DNA of 64,000 bases from Pseudidiomarina aestuarii (GCF_003987355.1 NZ_PIPR01000001.1:248001-312000), one strand, 5' to 3'. Positions 48,942 through 57,957 are shown, counted from the stretch's first letter. The notes: generated from the sequence alone by a model not told the origin. A program made the numbers and translations.

Positions 48942-49384
48942 TCGTCCCCATTTACATTGTGCTGGCAACTACCGACATTTTTGCATTCACCATACAAATA
49001 CAAACTATGGTTGGTGAGCTTGATATTGTTTTCAGCAGCAACTTTTAATTGGCGTTGCTCAATTAAATCATCTTCAAATTCGAATACATGGCCGCAGTTC
49101 AGGCACACCAAGTGATCATGGTGGTCTTTGGCGCTGAGTTCAAATACAGAACGACCGCCCTCAAAATGATGACGCGTGACAATACCCGCATCATCAAACT
49201 GATTTAACACCCGATACACGGTCGCCAAGCCAATTTCTTCGTTCTTTTCTAGCAGGATTTTATACACGTCTTCAGCGCTAATATGCTGATTATCTGGGTT
49301 TTTTAAGATTTCCAGAATTTTGACACGCGGAGAAGTGACTTTGAGGCCCGCTTTTTTTAACTGTAATTCGCCGTTGCTGCTCAT
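48938..49384 (-). CDS. fur: Ferric uptake regulator Fur
   Basis: Fur represses iron-uptake genes when loaded with Fe(II). The 148-residue protein has the winged helix (LKVTSPRVKILEIL, EIGLATVYRVLNQFDDAGIV), the metal site HHDHLVCLNCGHVFEFEDD with the first CxxC, and a C-terminal GECKNVGSCQ second Cys pair. It follows fldA by 45 bp on the minus strand, as in E. coli where fldA-fur can be co-transcribed. I see no clear Fur box in the short gap. Confidence 0.96.
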   Translation of the reverse strand: MSSNGELQLKKAGLKVTSPRVKILEILKNPDNQHISAEDVYKILLEKNEEIGLATVYRVLNQFDDAGIVTRHHFEGGRSVFELSAKDHHDHLVCLNCGHVFEFEDDLIEQRQLKVAAENNIKLTNHSLYLYGECKNVGSCQHNVNGDD

Positions 49385-49429
49385 TGTTCTTTCGCTGTGT
49401 TGAGGTTATCGGTCATCAGAATAATGGGT

Positions 49430-49954
49430 TTACGCTAATTCAGCTAGTCCCATTTCTTCGCGAATTTGTGCACACCACTGCTGCACCCGTTCTTTTGTCA
49501 ATTCAGGTTGTCGATCTTCGTCGATACCTAGCCCAATGAAGTGGCTGTCATCGACCAGCGCGCGAGATGCTTCAAATTGGTAGCCGGCTGTCGGCCAGTG
49601 TCCAATAATAATGGCTCCACGTGGCTCAATGATGTCTCGTAGAGTACCCATCGCATCGAGAAAATATTCAGCATAATCCTCTTGGTCACCACAACCAAAA
49701 ATAGCCACAAGTTTATTAGTGAAATCAATTTCTTCAAGCTCGGGGAAGAAATCATCCCAATCGCACTGTGCTTCACCGTAATACCAAGTCGGTATTCCAA
49801 ACAGAATGAGGTCGAAATTGGCGATGTCTTCTTTCGATGATTTGGCAATATCGAATACATCAATCAAGCTCTTGCCCAGTTCTTTCTGGATCATCTGAGC
49901 GATTGCTTCGGTATTACCTGTGTCACTGCCGAAAAAAATACCTACACTTGCCAT
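49430..49954 (-). CDS. fldA: Flavodoxin, long-chain type
   Basis: A 174-residue FMN electron carrier. It has the phosphate loop FFGSDTGNTEAIAQ, the FMN-stacking region GIPTWYYGEAQCDWDDF and FGCGDQEDYAEYFLDAMG. The roughly 20-residue long-chain loop (GYQFEASRALVDDSHFIGLG) marks it as the long form. It lies directly upstream of fur on the same strand. Confidence 0.95.
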   Translation of the reverse strand: MASVGIFFGSDTGNTEAIAQMIQKELGKSLIDVFDIAKSSKEDIANFDLILFGIPTWYYGEAQCDWDDFFPELEEIDFTNKLVAIFGCGDQEDYAEYFLDAMGTLRDIIEPRGAIIIGHWPTAGYQFEASRALVDDSHFIGLGIDEDRQPELTKERVQQWCAQIREEMGLAELA

Positions 49955-50017
49955 GTTTGGTTACTACCTCTCGTTTAAACGTTGTCTCGTTCGGAACAAG
50001 GACCCAAAAAACTGATT

Positions 50018-50233
50018 CTAAATTCCAGATTCAAAGAAGGCTTGAATAATACCTTTTGCAATAAAGCCTGCACAGCCTAAAAATAATACCAACCACACAA
50101 ACCATTGTCCGAACTTGGGTACTTCAGCTTTCTTCAACACATCGCGAATCGCTAGGCCAATCAACAAAAATAAAATTGCGATTGCAAAGTTAGTACCCAA
50201 TGTTTCAATCAATTCAAAATGTTCAGACAGCAT
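50018..50233 (-). CDS. DUF2788 domain-containing membrane protein
   Basis: A 71-residue small inner-membrane protein of the DUF2788 family. Two membrane helices (FAIAILFLLIGLAIRDVL and FVWLVLFLGCAGFIAKGII) flank a short KKAEVPKFGQ loop. Function is unknown. It sits between ybfF and fldA on the minus strand, with 63 bp to fldA and 70 bp from ybfF. Confidence 0.85.
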   Translation of the reverse strand: MLSEHFELIETLGTNFAIAILFLLIGLAIRDVLKKAEVPKFGQWFVWLVLFLGCAGFIAKGIIQAFFESGI

Positions 50234-50303
50234 AACTCTTTCTTATGGGTGCGCTTGAATAGCTTTATCTCACAAATACAGCTGGCGATTATAACACGCA
50301 GGC

Positions 50304-51089
50304 TTACTCGGCGCGACTTTGTTGCTCCAAAAACTCCCGTACTAAGCGGTTAAAAATACGTGGCTTTTCTGCATGCAACCAATGGCTTGTGCCTTCGATT
50401 ATCTTTACGTCAACTTGGGTAAATCGATCACGTATAGCCGACTCATGTTCCGGTTTTAAATAGTCGGAATCGCCCCCTTTAACGAAGAGGATAGGCCCAT
50501 CAAATTGACCTTCACAAACTGCCCCAGAGATAGCCGCATAATGGTCGTCGAGAGCCGGTAGATTGAGCCGCCATTCATAACCATTTTCGGTATGCTTGAG
50601 ATTTTTCAGCAGGAACTGGCGTATACCATGGGTATCGATGGCCTTTTGCAGTAATTTGTCAGCGTCTTTGCGGTTTTTTACTTGCGTGAGGTCGAGTTGT
50701 TCGAGTGCATCGAGGATATGTCGATGTTTTGGATCGTAAGCGACTGGCGCCACATCGGCTGCAACCAAGCTGATGACACGTTCAGGGTGGCGCAGCGCAA
50801 ACTCCATGGCTACCTTGCCACCCATGGAATGACCAACAATGTGCGTGCGTTCAATGTTAAGGTCATCGAGTAACTTGGCGAGATCAGCTGCCATAGCTTC
50901 ATAAGACATGGTGTCCGAGTGAAAAGAATCGCCGTGATTGCGTACATCAATTGCAATCAGCTCGAAATCATTTTCGAGTTCACGGCCCAAACGCTTCAGG
51001 TTATCCAAGTCACCGAATAAACCATGAATGAGAACGACCGGAGCTCCGCTCCCAAAACGCTCATAATTGAGCAAAGTTGTTGCTGTCAT
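50304..51089 (-). CDS. ybfF: Alpha/beta hydrolase esterase (YbfF-like)
   Basis: A 261-residue acyl esterase of the YbfF type. It has oxyanion-loop VVLIHGLFGDLDNL, IAIDVRNHGDS, nucleophile Ser in VGHSMGGKVAMEFA, catalytic acid in FVKGGDSDYL and His in GTSHWLHAEKP. In E. coli the homologue hydrolyses acyl-CoA-like esters and sits beside seqA, as here, where the two genes diverge across about 100 bp. Confidence 0.9.
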   Translation of the reverse strand: MTATTLLNYERFGSGAPVVLIHGLFGDLDNLKRLGRELENDFELIAIDVRNHGDSFHSDTMSYEAMAADLAKLLDDLNIERTHIVGHSMGGKVAMEFALRHPERVISLVAADVAPVAYDPKHRHILDALEQLDLTQVKNRKDADKLLQKAIDTHGIRQFLLKNLKHTENGYEWRLNLPALDDHYAAISGAVCEGQFDGPILFVKGGDSDYLKPEHESAIRDRFTQVDVKIIEGTSHWLHAEKPRIFNRLVREFLEQQSRAE

Positions 51090-51191
51090 ACTGGACCTCT
51101 ACTGGTGTTGGGTTGATTTTCTGTACCCAGGCTATGGGATAGGTATAATAATCAGCATGATACCTTTAGACGATGAAAAAGTTGCAGCATC

Positions 51192-51704
51192 ATGAGTAAA
51201 CGAATTGAAATTGATGATGAATTATACCGTTTTATAGCTGGGCATACACAACATATCGGTGAAAGTGCATCTGCAATACTGCGCCGTCTATTGGGGCTAG
51301 AAGCTGCGGATAAAGTCACTGGTAAGCCCATTTTGGTCACGTCTGAACCCGAACAAACTGCGGCTGAACGTAAGGTATTTGATGTCATGTCACGCATTGA
51401 TCTTGCCGGACAACGCAGTGTCGTTGCACGATTTCTAACCATCCTTAGCATGCTCCACCGCTGCCACAGTCAGTCTTTTAAGAAAGTGTTGGAGATTAGC
51501 GGTCGTGACCGACAATATTTTGCCACCAGTGCCGAGGCGCTCGAAGCGAGTGGTACTAGCACCAATCCGAAGCAAATACCTGACGCACCCTACTTTGTCG
51601 TGACCAACAACAACACGACGCGGAAAAAATCTATGCTGACACAGGTGGCTCTGGAGCTCGGGTACTCACAGTCAGAAGCTGAGAAAATTAGGGACTTTTT
51701 GTAA
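51192..51704 (+). CDS. seqA: Replication initiation negative modulator SeqA
   Basis: SeqA binds hemimethylated GATC sites, sequesters the new origin and organises the chromosome behind forks. The 170-residue protein has the N-terminal self-association helix region (KRIEIDDELYRFIAGHTQ, about residues 3-20) and ESASAILRRLLGL. The C-terminal GATC-binding module carries SGTSTNPKQIPD and VVTNNNTTRKKSMLTQV, with the Asn residues expected to contact DNA. Its presence implies Dam methylation. Its stop overlaps pgm by one base. Confidence 0.94.
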   Translation: MSKRIEIDDELYRFIAGHTQHIGESASAILRRLLGLEAADKVTGKPILVTSEPEQTAAERKVFDVMSRIDLAGQRSVVARFLTILSMLHRCHSQSFKKVLEISGRDRQYFATSAEALEASGTSTNPKQIPDAPYFVVTNNNTTRKKSMLTQVALELGYSQSEAEKIRDFL

Positions 51705-53344
51705 TGGGACTACATACACGGGCTGGTATGCCGGCACAAGCGAGCGACTTAACCAATATCGCACAACTCGTCAGTGCTTATTTCGTCAATGATGTTGACC
51801 CGAGTCAACCCGAACAATTGGTGTCCTTCGGTACGTCCGGACATCGTGGGTCTGCCTTTAAGAATTCGTTTAACGAAGCGCATATTTTAGCTATCAGTCA
51901 AGCGGTTGTGCGCTATCGCGAAGAGCAGGGTATTACCGGACCGTTGATGCTGGGTCGCGATACCCACGCATTGTCCGAAGCTGCTTATATGACGGCGCTT
52001 GAGGTTTTTATTGCAAACGGTGTTGATGTGCATGTCCAAGTGGACCACGGTTACACCCCCACACCTGTCATCAGCTATGCAATTCTTCGCTACAACGAGG
52101 GCCGTACCCAAGGGCTTGCCGATGGTGTTGTCATTACCCCGTCTCACAATCCGCCGGAAGATGGCGGCTTCAAATACAATCCACCGCATGGTGGTCCAGC
52201 GGATACTGACGCGACTGCAGTCATTGAGAAGTATGCCAACGCTATTTTATCGGCTGAGCTATTGGGTGTGGAAGCGGTGAGCTACGTCGAAGCATTAGCC
52301 AGTAAGCATCTGCATCAAGTGGACTGGCGGCAAAACTATGTAGAAAATTTAGACACCATCATTGATATGCAAGCTATAGCCAAGGCGAAGCTATCAATTG
52401 GTGTCGACGCTATGGGTGGTGCTGGCGCCAGCTATTGGCCGTTGATAGCCCAGCACTATGGATTGAATATAACGGTCACACAGGCTGATGTGGATGCCAC
52501 ATTCCGATTCATGAGTCTCGACAAAGACGGCAAAATTCGGATGGATTGCTCGTCGCCCTATGCCATGCGTTCATTGGTCGCGCTGAAAGATCAGTTTGAT
52601 ATCGCAGTCGGGAACGACCCAGACTATGATCGGCACGGCATTGTCACTCCAACTGAAGGGTTGATGAATCCGAATCATTATTTAGCAGTGGCCATTGATT
52701 ATCTCTGCAAGAATCGTTCTTGGGCTGCAGAGACGGCGATTGGCAAAACACTGGTTTCGAGTGCGATGATCGATCGTGTGGTCGCGGCAAATCAGCGGAC
52801 ATTACGTGAAATGCCAGTTGGCTTTAAGTGGTTCGCTCGTGAACTGCAAGCGGGCGCAACCGCATTTGCGGGAGAAGAGAGCGCAGGAGCGACCTTTTTG
52901 GACCGTTCCGGGAAGGCATGGTCGACGGACAAAGATGGCATCATTATGGCGTTACTTGCGGCTGAAATTTGTGCAACGACGGGCAAGGATCCAAGTGCTT
53001 ATTATCAGCAACTCTGCGAACAGCATGGTACCGCGTACTACAAGCGTCAGGATGTGCCGTCCAGCGCCGCAATGAATCAAGCATTCAAAGCGATACAGCC
53101 GGCTCAGCTGCAAATACAGACCTTGGCACGCGATGCGGTTCAGAGTGTGATGACCCAAGCACCGGGAAATGGTGCGTCGATCGGTGGCGTAAAGGTCTGT
53201 ACGGCGAATGGCTGGTTTGCAGCGCGCCCATCGGGTACTGAACCCATCTACAAAATTTATTGCGAGAGCTTCGTCAGCGAAGATCACTTATCGTTGCTGC
53301 TGAACGAAGCGCAAATGCTGGTCAGCCAGTGGCTGCAGTCTTAA
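51704..53344 (+). CDS. pgm: Phosphoglucomutase (alpha-D-glucose phosphate-specific)
   Basis: Pgm interconverts glucose 1- and 6-phosphate. The 546-residue protein has VSFGTSGHRGSAF, the catalytic phosphoserine loop ITPSHNPPEDGGFKYNPPHG, the metal-binding GNDPDYDRHGIV, the sugar-binding FAGEESAGATFLDR and phosphate-binding RPSGTEPIYKIYCES. It is coupled to seqA (TAATG), the conserved enterobacterial arrangement. It converges with the MFS gene region with only 10 bp to the coding-like tail of that gene. Confidence 0.96.
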   Translation: MGLHTRAGMPAQASDLTNIAQLVSAYFVNDVDPSQPEQLVSFGTSGHRGSAFKNSFNEAHILAISQAVVRYREEQGITGPLMLGRDTHALSEAAYMTALEVFIANGVDVHVQVDHGYTPTPVISYAILRYNEGRTQGLADGVVITPSHNPPEDGGFKYNPPHGGPADTDATAVIEKYANAILSAELLGVEAVSYVEALASKHLHQVDWRQNYVENLDTIIDMQAIAKAKLSIGVDAMGGAGASYWPLIAQHYGLNITVTQADVDATFRFMSLDKDGKIRMDCSSPYAMRSLVALKDQFDIAVGNDPDYDRHGIVTPTEGLMNPNHYLAVAIDYLCKNRSWAAETAIGKTLVSSAMIDRVVAANQRTLREMPVGFKWFARELQAGATAFAGEESAGATFLDRSGKAWSTDKDGIIMALLAAEICATTGKDPSAYYQQLCEQHGTAYYKRQDVPSSAAMNQAFKAIQPAQLQIQTLARDAVQSVMTQAPGNGASIGGVKVCTANGWFAARPSGTEPIYKIYCESFVSEDHLSLLLNEAQMLVSQWLQS

Positions 53345-53354
53345 GGCGACGTTG

Positions 53355-53474
53355 TTAAGCTTGTTGACGCTCAAGCTCGTCTTGAGTGTCTTGATCTTCT
53401 TCAGCCAATGCGGTGAGTAGTTCATCAGAAGTTTGCCCTGGCGATAACATGGCATAGCTGCTGTGCGGTTGATC
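53355..53474 (-). other. Coding-like tail in a shifted frame after the MFS gene
   Basis: Directly after the MFS stop codon, another frame stays open for 39 codons (starting DQPHSSYAMLSPGQTSDELL) and ends at TAA (53355-53357). It is acidic and helix-like. Skipping one base at the MFS stop (53475) would join it to the transporter as a cytoplasmic tail. It is either a frameshift remnant, an assembly error or chance. Confidence 0.45.
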
Positions 53475-54621
53475 AGTCGGCCGCGCGCTTGGTAACACGA
53501 TAAAGCGAATAGACACAGACCACACTGGTCATCACTACAATCAGTAAAAAGAAGTAATTTACGCCACCAAATTCCATCAGCGCCGCAACCGCGGGCGCGC
53601 CGATAATAGAACCAATACCGCCCACCTTGATGATGGCACCCGTTGCGCCGACCATTTGATCTTTCTCAAGAAAGTCATTGGTGTGCGCCATGCCAAGTGA
53701 GTACAGGGGTAACGCACAAGCTCCAAAGAGTCCAACACAAAGGTAGATAAGCCAGACCAATTCAGAGCCGAGTTGCGATAATATTAACGCCATGATGGCT
53801 GCTGTGCCGGCACAACCCGCCATAATCACGCGTCTATCGAAACGGTCTGAGAGTAGGCCAATTGGCGCTTGGGAGAGCATCCCACCGAGAATAAACGAGG
53901 CCATAAAGAGCGACACTTGAGCAATACTGAGACCAATGTAAGTCGCGTACATAGGCCCAATACCGTAAAACATGGCGTAACACGCCTGCATAATAAATGC
54001 GTTCACAATGCCCAGCGGAACCAGCTTAAACAGGCCCCAGATGGGTACTTTACGGGGTTCATGTGTGGTGGGCTCGACCGAAACACTAATTAAAATAGGT
54101 ATCAATGCTAAGTTGATTAATAAAGCAACCAAAGCAAAGGCGACGAAACCTGATGGGTCTGCGACCCCAAGTACGAGCTGGCCGACCACTAAACCACCAT
54201 AAATCAGCACTAAATAAACTGACAGCAGCGTACCGCGGTTCTTATTGTCAGCCATGGTGTTCAGCCACGATTCGACGATCACAAAAATGGCCGAAATCGC
54301 GAAGCCGGTGAGGAATCGCATGATGAACCAAACTGTAGGATCTATCCAAATGGCTTGAATGAGGATAGATGCGGCGGCAAGCGCTGCTAGCCCGCCAAAA
54401 GCCCGAACGTAACCAACGCGACGAATATCTTTAGGAGCACGAGTGGTGCCAAAGAGGAACCCGATAAAGTAGGCCGACATGATGATGCCGGTGGTTAAAG
54501 TCCCAAAATTTTCTATGGTGGCGCGCAGACTGAGTAGGGTACTCGTCATGCCGACACAAATGCCAATCAGAGTAATACTTGTCAGCAAAGAACTGATTGC
54601 ACGTAGCTGTTGTCTCAGCAT
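53473..54621 (-). CDS. MFS transporter
   Basis: A 382-residue major facilitator with twelve predicted helices in two six-helix halves. Family features include YFIGFLFGTTRAPKDIRRVGYVRAF (the intracellular loop after helix 2) and the GLLSDRFDRRVI loop between helices 8 and 9 region. The opening LLTSITLIGICVGMTSTLLSL resembles the YcaD branch. Helix 12 ends about 10 residues before the stop, a short C-terminus, and a coding-like tail continues in another frame. The substrate is unknown. It diverges from DUF2066-hda. Confidence 0.87.
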   Translation of the reverse strand: MLRQQLRAISSLLTSITLIGICVGMTSTLLSLRATIENFGTLTTGIIMSAYFIGFLFGTTRAPKDIRRVGYVRAFGGLAALAAASILIQAIWIDPTVWFIMRFLTGFAISAIFVIVESWLNTMADNKNRGTLLSVYLVLIYGGLVVGQLVLGVADPSGFVAFALVALLINLALIPILISVSVEPTTHEPRKVPIWGLFKLVPLGIVNAFIMQACYAMFYGIGPMYATYIGLSIAQVSLFMASFILGGMLSQAPIGLLSDRFDRRVIMAGCAGTAAIMALILSQLGSELVWLIYLCVGLFGACALPLYSLGMAHTNDFLEKDQMVGATGAIIKVGGIGSIIGAPAVAALMEFGGVNYFFLLIVVMTSVVCVYSLYRVTKRAAD

Positions 54622-54702
54622 GGTGTCGGTCCCAATGAATCGTGAATGGCAATGAACGAAAATGGTAGCACGCTTTGACCATTTCTTAAATGCAATACGC
54701 GG

Positions 54703-54711
54703 TTATCCACA
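54703..54711 (+). promoter_or_regulatory. Consensus DnaA box upstream of DUF2066-hda
   Basis: TTATCCACA is an exact strong DnaA-binding nonamer. It lies 67 bp before the DUF2066 start at 54778, in the gap shared with the MFS gene. I saw no second match in the other intergenic gaps I read. Confidence 0.55.
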
Positions 54712-54777
54712 GCTTGTTACTTGCCCATGTAGATGGGGCTGTTTATGATGAGCGTAGAAAGCTTGCCACTACGGATA

Positions 54778-55875
54778 ATGAAGTTAAGCATGATGCAATT
54801 AAAAACCAGCTTAAAGACTCTCCTGTTAGCGTTGCTGTTGCTTTGGAGTAGCTCCAGCATGGCAGCAATTGAGCTCACGCAACTTTACCAACAGAGTGTT
54901 CCGGTGACCACTCAAAATGCGAGTGAGCGCACAGATGCTCTGCAAGCGGCACTGAAGGGGACCTTGCTAAAGGTTTCGGGCGACACGCAAGCGTTGAAAC
55001 ACGAAGCGGTGCGCTCCGCGCTCAACAACGTGCGCGATTATGTGGTTCAATACGGCTACCAACAGGACGAGCAACTCGTTCTGTGGGTGCAATTCGACGC
55101 GCAGAAAATTAATCGGTTATTGCAACAGTCGGGCTCGGGTGTGTGGAGTAATTTACGCCCGTTGATTCTGGTTTGGTTGGTCAGTGAGGATGAGCAACTC
55201 CGACGTGAACTGATTGGTAGTTCCGACGAATCTATTTTGACACAACAATTACGCAACGCAGCGCAAGAGCGCGGCTTACCCATTCGTCTACCGCTATTGG
55301 ATTTGAACGATACGATGACTGTTGAAGTGGTGGATGTGTGGGCGCGGTTTGACGATCGAGTCCAATTCGCGAGTGCACGTTATCTTCCCGATGGTATTGC
55401 TATTGCGCGCGTCTACCAAGCAGATCCAACTTTACAAAAGGGGCGTTGGCAAGCTGACTGGTCATTAGATCTTGGTGAGCTTAAATGGCGCGGTGAAGTG
55501 TTTAGTGATGACCGTGATGAGATGGGTGAATTAATTATTGCAGCACTCACTCAAGAGCTGGCGCAACGTTATCGAATTGACTCGAGCGTTGAGGAAACAA
55601 ATCGCTGGCGGCTTGCTGTTGATGGCGTGAATTCCCTTGAAAAAGCGATTCAGGTCGAACAATTGCTGCTGAGTTTACCGGCTGTTCAATCAGCACAACT
55701 AGTTGGTTATCAGCAACACCGAGCGGAGTTTGAACTATTGTTACAAACTGCTCCCGCACGGATCATGCAAGCCATAGACTTGAGTAAGTCTTTGCGTCCA
55801 GTAAATCAAGATCGCGCTGAAGAGTCGCTCGATGCGGCAACCATGATACCGCTTTACCGATGGATCGAGGATTGA
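54778..55875 (+). CDS. DUF2066 domain-containing periplasmic protein
   Basis: A 365-residue protein of the DUF2066 family, function unknown. A signal peptide (LKTLLLALLLLWSSSSMAA) precedes a domain that begins ELTQLYQQSVPV, a common DUF2066 start, with LKGTLLKVSGDTQAL and NLRPLILVWLV. Four in-frame ATGs make the start uncertain: 54778 was chosen so that a short basic region precedes the hydrophobic core. It overlaps hda by one base (TGATG), so its expression is tied to a replication regulator. Confidence 0.85.
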   Translation: MKLSMMQLKTSLKTLLLALLLLWSSSSMAAIELTQLYQQSVPVTTQNASERTDALQAALKGTLLKVSGDTQALKHEAVRSALNNVRDYVVQYGYQQDEQLVLWVQFDAQKINRLLQQSGSGVWSNLRPLILVWLVSEDEQLRRELIGSSDESILTQQLRNAAQERGLPIRLPLLDLNDTMTVEVVDVWARFDDRVQFASARYLPDGIAIARVYQADPTLQKGRWQADWSLDLGELKWRGEVFSDDRDEMGELIIAALTQELAQRYRIDSSVEETNRWRLAVDGVNSLEKAIQVEQLLLSLPAVQSAQLVGYQQHRAEFELLLQTAPARIMQAIDLSKSLRPVNQDRAEESLDAATMIPLYRWIED

Positions 55876-56564
55876 TGAATCTTCAGCAACTCCCGCTGGC
55901 AATGCAACTTCCCGACGCACACACATTCGCCACATACGTAACGGGTGAAAATCAAGAAGTCTTGGCGTTGTTACGCGAAAGTACTGAGCCATTTGTGTAT
56001 TTATGGGGCGCGCATGGCGTTGGCAAAAGCCATTTGTTGCATGCCATGTGCGCACAACTCCATATTAATACGACTGCCATGTATGTGCCCCTGCGAGACC
56101 TGTTGGAGCAACAAGTGGAAGCCTCAATTTTACGGGGACTTGAGCAATTTTCCTTGGTATGTATTGACGATCTTGACGCCGTAGTGAATCAGCATGATTG
56201 GTGCTTTGAACTATTTGCTCTTTTTAATCGCATTCAAGACCGCGGGCAAACACGATTGCTCGTTACCGCCGCCATGTCTCCAACTCAACTGCCTGCGGCG
56301 ATTCCCGACACGCAATCACGCTTGCAATGGGGGATTGCGGTACAGATCAAGGCGCTGCAAGACGCTGACAAGGCTCAAGCTCTGCGTCAACGCGCAGCTG
56401 CTTTGGGATTGCAATTACGCGATGAAACGGCCTCATTTATGGTGCAACGTTTAGGACGTGATATGGCGGAGTTGATGGCGACCCTCGCACAACTGGATCG
56501 CGCCTCGATGGCCGCACAAAGACGGCTCACAATCCCTTTTGTCAAACAAGTACTCGATATCTAA
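55875..56564 (+). CDS. hda: DnaA regulatory inactivator Hda
   Basis: Hda binds the DNA sliding clamp and promotes hydrolysis of DnaA-bound ATP, which limits re-initiation. The 229-residue AAA+ protein has an N-terminal clamp-binding motif (QQLPLAMQLPD), Walker A-like WGAHGVGKSHLLHA, Walker B LVCIDDLDAV, sensor LLVTAA, arginine-finger region DTQSRLQWG and the C-terminal TIPFVKQVLDI. The ATG overlaps the DUF2066 stop. Close similarity in order and motifs to E. coli Hda makes the call firm. Confidence 0.95.
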   Translation: MNLQQLPLAMQLPDAHTFATYVTGENQEVLALLRESTEPFVYLWGAHGVGKSHLLHAMCAQLHINTTAMYVPLRDLLEQQVEASILRGLEQFSLVCIDDLDAVVNQHDWCFELFALFNRIQDRGQTRLLVTAAMSPTQLPAAIPDTQSRLQWGIAVQIKALQDADKAQALRQRAAALGLQLRDETASFMVQRLGRDMAELMATLAQLDRASMAAQRRLTIPFVKQVLDI

Positions 56565-56565
56565 T

Positions 56566-56952
56566 TTATTGCTGGTCTTTTAATTTGGGTAATCCCAAAC
56601 CTAGTGCTCGGCCCTGCAAGCGAGCAAATGCCGTGCAACCAATAAACGCTGCCGTAGTAAAGAGTATTTCAACCAAGGCGAGTCCTCGTTGACTTGGCTC
56701 GATATAAAGCATGGTAAAGCCGTGCAAGAAGTACCACATCAAAATGAAGTTGGCCCACGCAAAGGTGTAGGGTTTGCCGCGCAATAATCCTGGCAGAGGA
56801 AAGAGCAGTGGCACTACCCAAAGTCCCAAGCGGAACCAAACGCTGGTGTCACTACCGGCATTACAGATGAGTTGCCAAACGAGCATTAAACCAAGCAGAC
56901 CAAAGAAGTTACTGACTGCTAACGTTCGAAAAAGTTGAATTTTGTTAGGCAT
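56566..56952 (-). CDS. DUF2069 domain-containing membrane protein
   Basis: A 128-residue inner-membrane protein of the DUF2069 family with about four hydrophobic segments, including FFGLLGLMLVWQLIC and FILMWYFLHGFTMLYI. The WYFLHGF segment is typical of the family. Function unknown. It is the last gene of a minus-strand ArsC-like/WrbA/DUF2069 set and ends one base away from hda's stop on the other strand. Confidence 0.83.
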   Translation of the reverse strand: MPNKIQLFRTLAVSNFFGLLGLMLVWQLICNAGSDTSVWFRLGLWVVPLLFPLPGLLRGKPYTFAWANFILMWYFLHGFTMLYIEPSQRGLALVEILFTTAAFIGCTAFARLQGRALGLGLPKLKDQQ

Positions 56953-56968
56953 GTTTGCTGATCTCGTA

Positions 56969-57550
56969 TTATCCAGAACGTGATTGAAGTTGTCGGGCTA
57001 TCCGCGCCACTCGAGTTCCCAGAGCAACAGCTAAGTCACGCTCCACTGCACTGATGCCTGATCCCACTTTATCGGCGTGCTCGACATGGCTAGCGCCATA
57101 TGGAGAGCCGCCTCCTGATGTTTGTTGCAGGCCGGGTTCGGTGTAGGGAATTCCACACAGAATCATACCGTGATGCAGCAGTGGAACAGCGAGTGAGAGT
57201 AGAGTCGATTCTTGCCCCCCATGCATACTGGAACTCGAGGTAAATACTGCTGCCGGCTTATCGACCAAGACACCACGCAGCCATTCCGTCGAAGTCCGTT
57301 CCCAAAATTGTTGCAACGCCGCCGCCATGTGCCCAAATCGGGTTGGACTGCCCAGTATCAGGCCATCACAAGTCCTAAGGTCATCGACATCAACAGTAAG
57401 ATCGCGGCTACTTTTTGGCTCGCCAGGTCCTTCAACGGTTCTTAGAACCGCTTCTGCGCCAGCTTTTTCCACGCCCTGAGCAATGGCATCAGCCAGTTGC
57501 TGAGTGGCACCGTTGCGGCTGTAGTAAAGAATCAGAATACGACTGCTCAT
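56969..57550 (-). CDS. wrbA: NAD(P)H:quinone oxidoreductase WrbA-type
   Basis: A 193-residue flavodoxin-like protein of the WrbA family, reducing quinones with NAD(P)H and FMN. It has LILYYSRNGATQQLADAIAQ (phosphate loop), GSPTRFGHMAAALQQFWERT, AAVFTSSSSMHGGQESTLLS and GGGSPYGASHVE. It is short by several residues at the N-terminus compared with some homologues but appears complete. It lies between the ArsC-like gene (5 bp) and the DUF2069 gene (16 bp). Confidence 0.9.
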   Translation of the reverse strand: MSSRILILYYSRNGATQQLADAIAQGVEKAGAEAVLRTVEGPGEPKSSRDLTVDVDDLRTCDGLILGSPTRFGHMAAALQQFWERTSTEWLRGVLVDKPAAVFTSSSSMHGGQESTLLSLAVPLLHHGMILCGIPYTEPGLQQTSGGGSPYGASHVEHADKVGSGISAVERDLAVALGTRVARIARQLQSRSG

Positions 57551-57555
57551 CGGCG

Positions 57556-57909
57556 TTACTGCACCAGTTCTAGAACCGCTTCGGGCGGTCGCCCAAGTCG
57601 AGCTTGATCACCAACCACAACAATGGGCCGTTCGATCAAACGCGGGTGTTCAATCATTGCTTGAATAAGTTTATCTTCGTCGTTCTCAGTGGCGAGGTTG
57701 AGTGCTTTAAACTCGTCTTCTTTTGAGCGCATTAGCTCCCGAGCAGAGACAAAACCAAGTTGGTTTAACAGTGTTTTGATAGCGTCGGCTTCGAAGTGTT
57801 GCTTCATGTATTCAATCACTTGAGGTTCAAATCCGTGTTCTTGCAATAACTGCAGGGTTTGTCGGCTTTTTGAACAGCGTGGGTTGTGATAAATCGTTAC
57901 TTCGGTCAT
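57556..57909 (-). CDS. arsC: ArsC family arsenate reductase-like protein (YfgD-type)
   Basis: A 117-residue thioredoxin-fold protein of the glutaredoxin-dependent ArsC family. The catalytic Cys is in IYHNPRCSKSRQTLQLL (Cys12). The Arg-containing segment IEHPRLIERPIVVVGDQARLGRPP matches the arsenate-binding region. Its position beside hda and bepA matches E. coli yfgD, whose physiological role is unclear, so true arsenate resistance is not implied. No arsR or arsB is nearby. Confidence 0.88.
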   Translation of the reverse strand: MTEVTIYHNPRCSKSRQTLQLLQEHGFEPQVIEYMKQHFEADAIKTLLNQLGFVSARELMRSKEDEFKALNLATENDEDKLIQAMIEHPRLIERPIVVVGDQARLGRPPEAVLELVQ

Positions 57910-57957
57910 GCTATTGATTCCTATCTAACGTCTTTTATGTAGCTTAAGGGATTCACT

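Noticed and set aside
57556-57909. Arsenic resistance locus
   Set aside because: Only the ArsC-like gene is present, in the housekeeping yfgD position. No arsR, arsB or acr3 is nearby.
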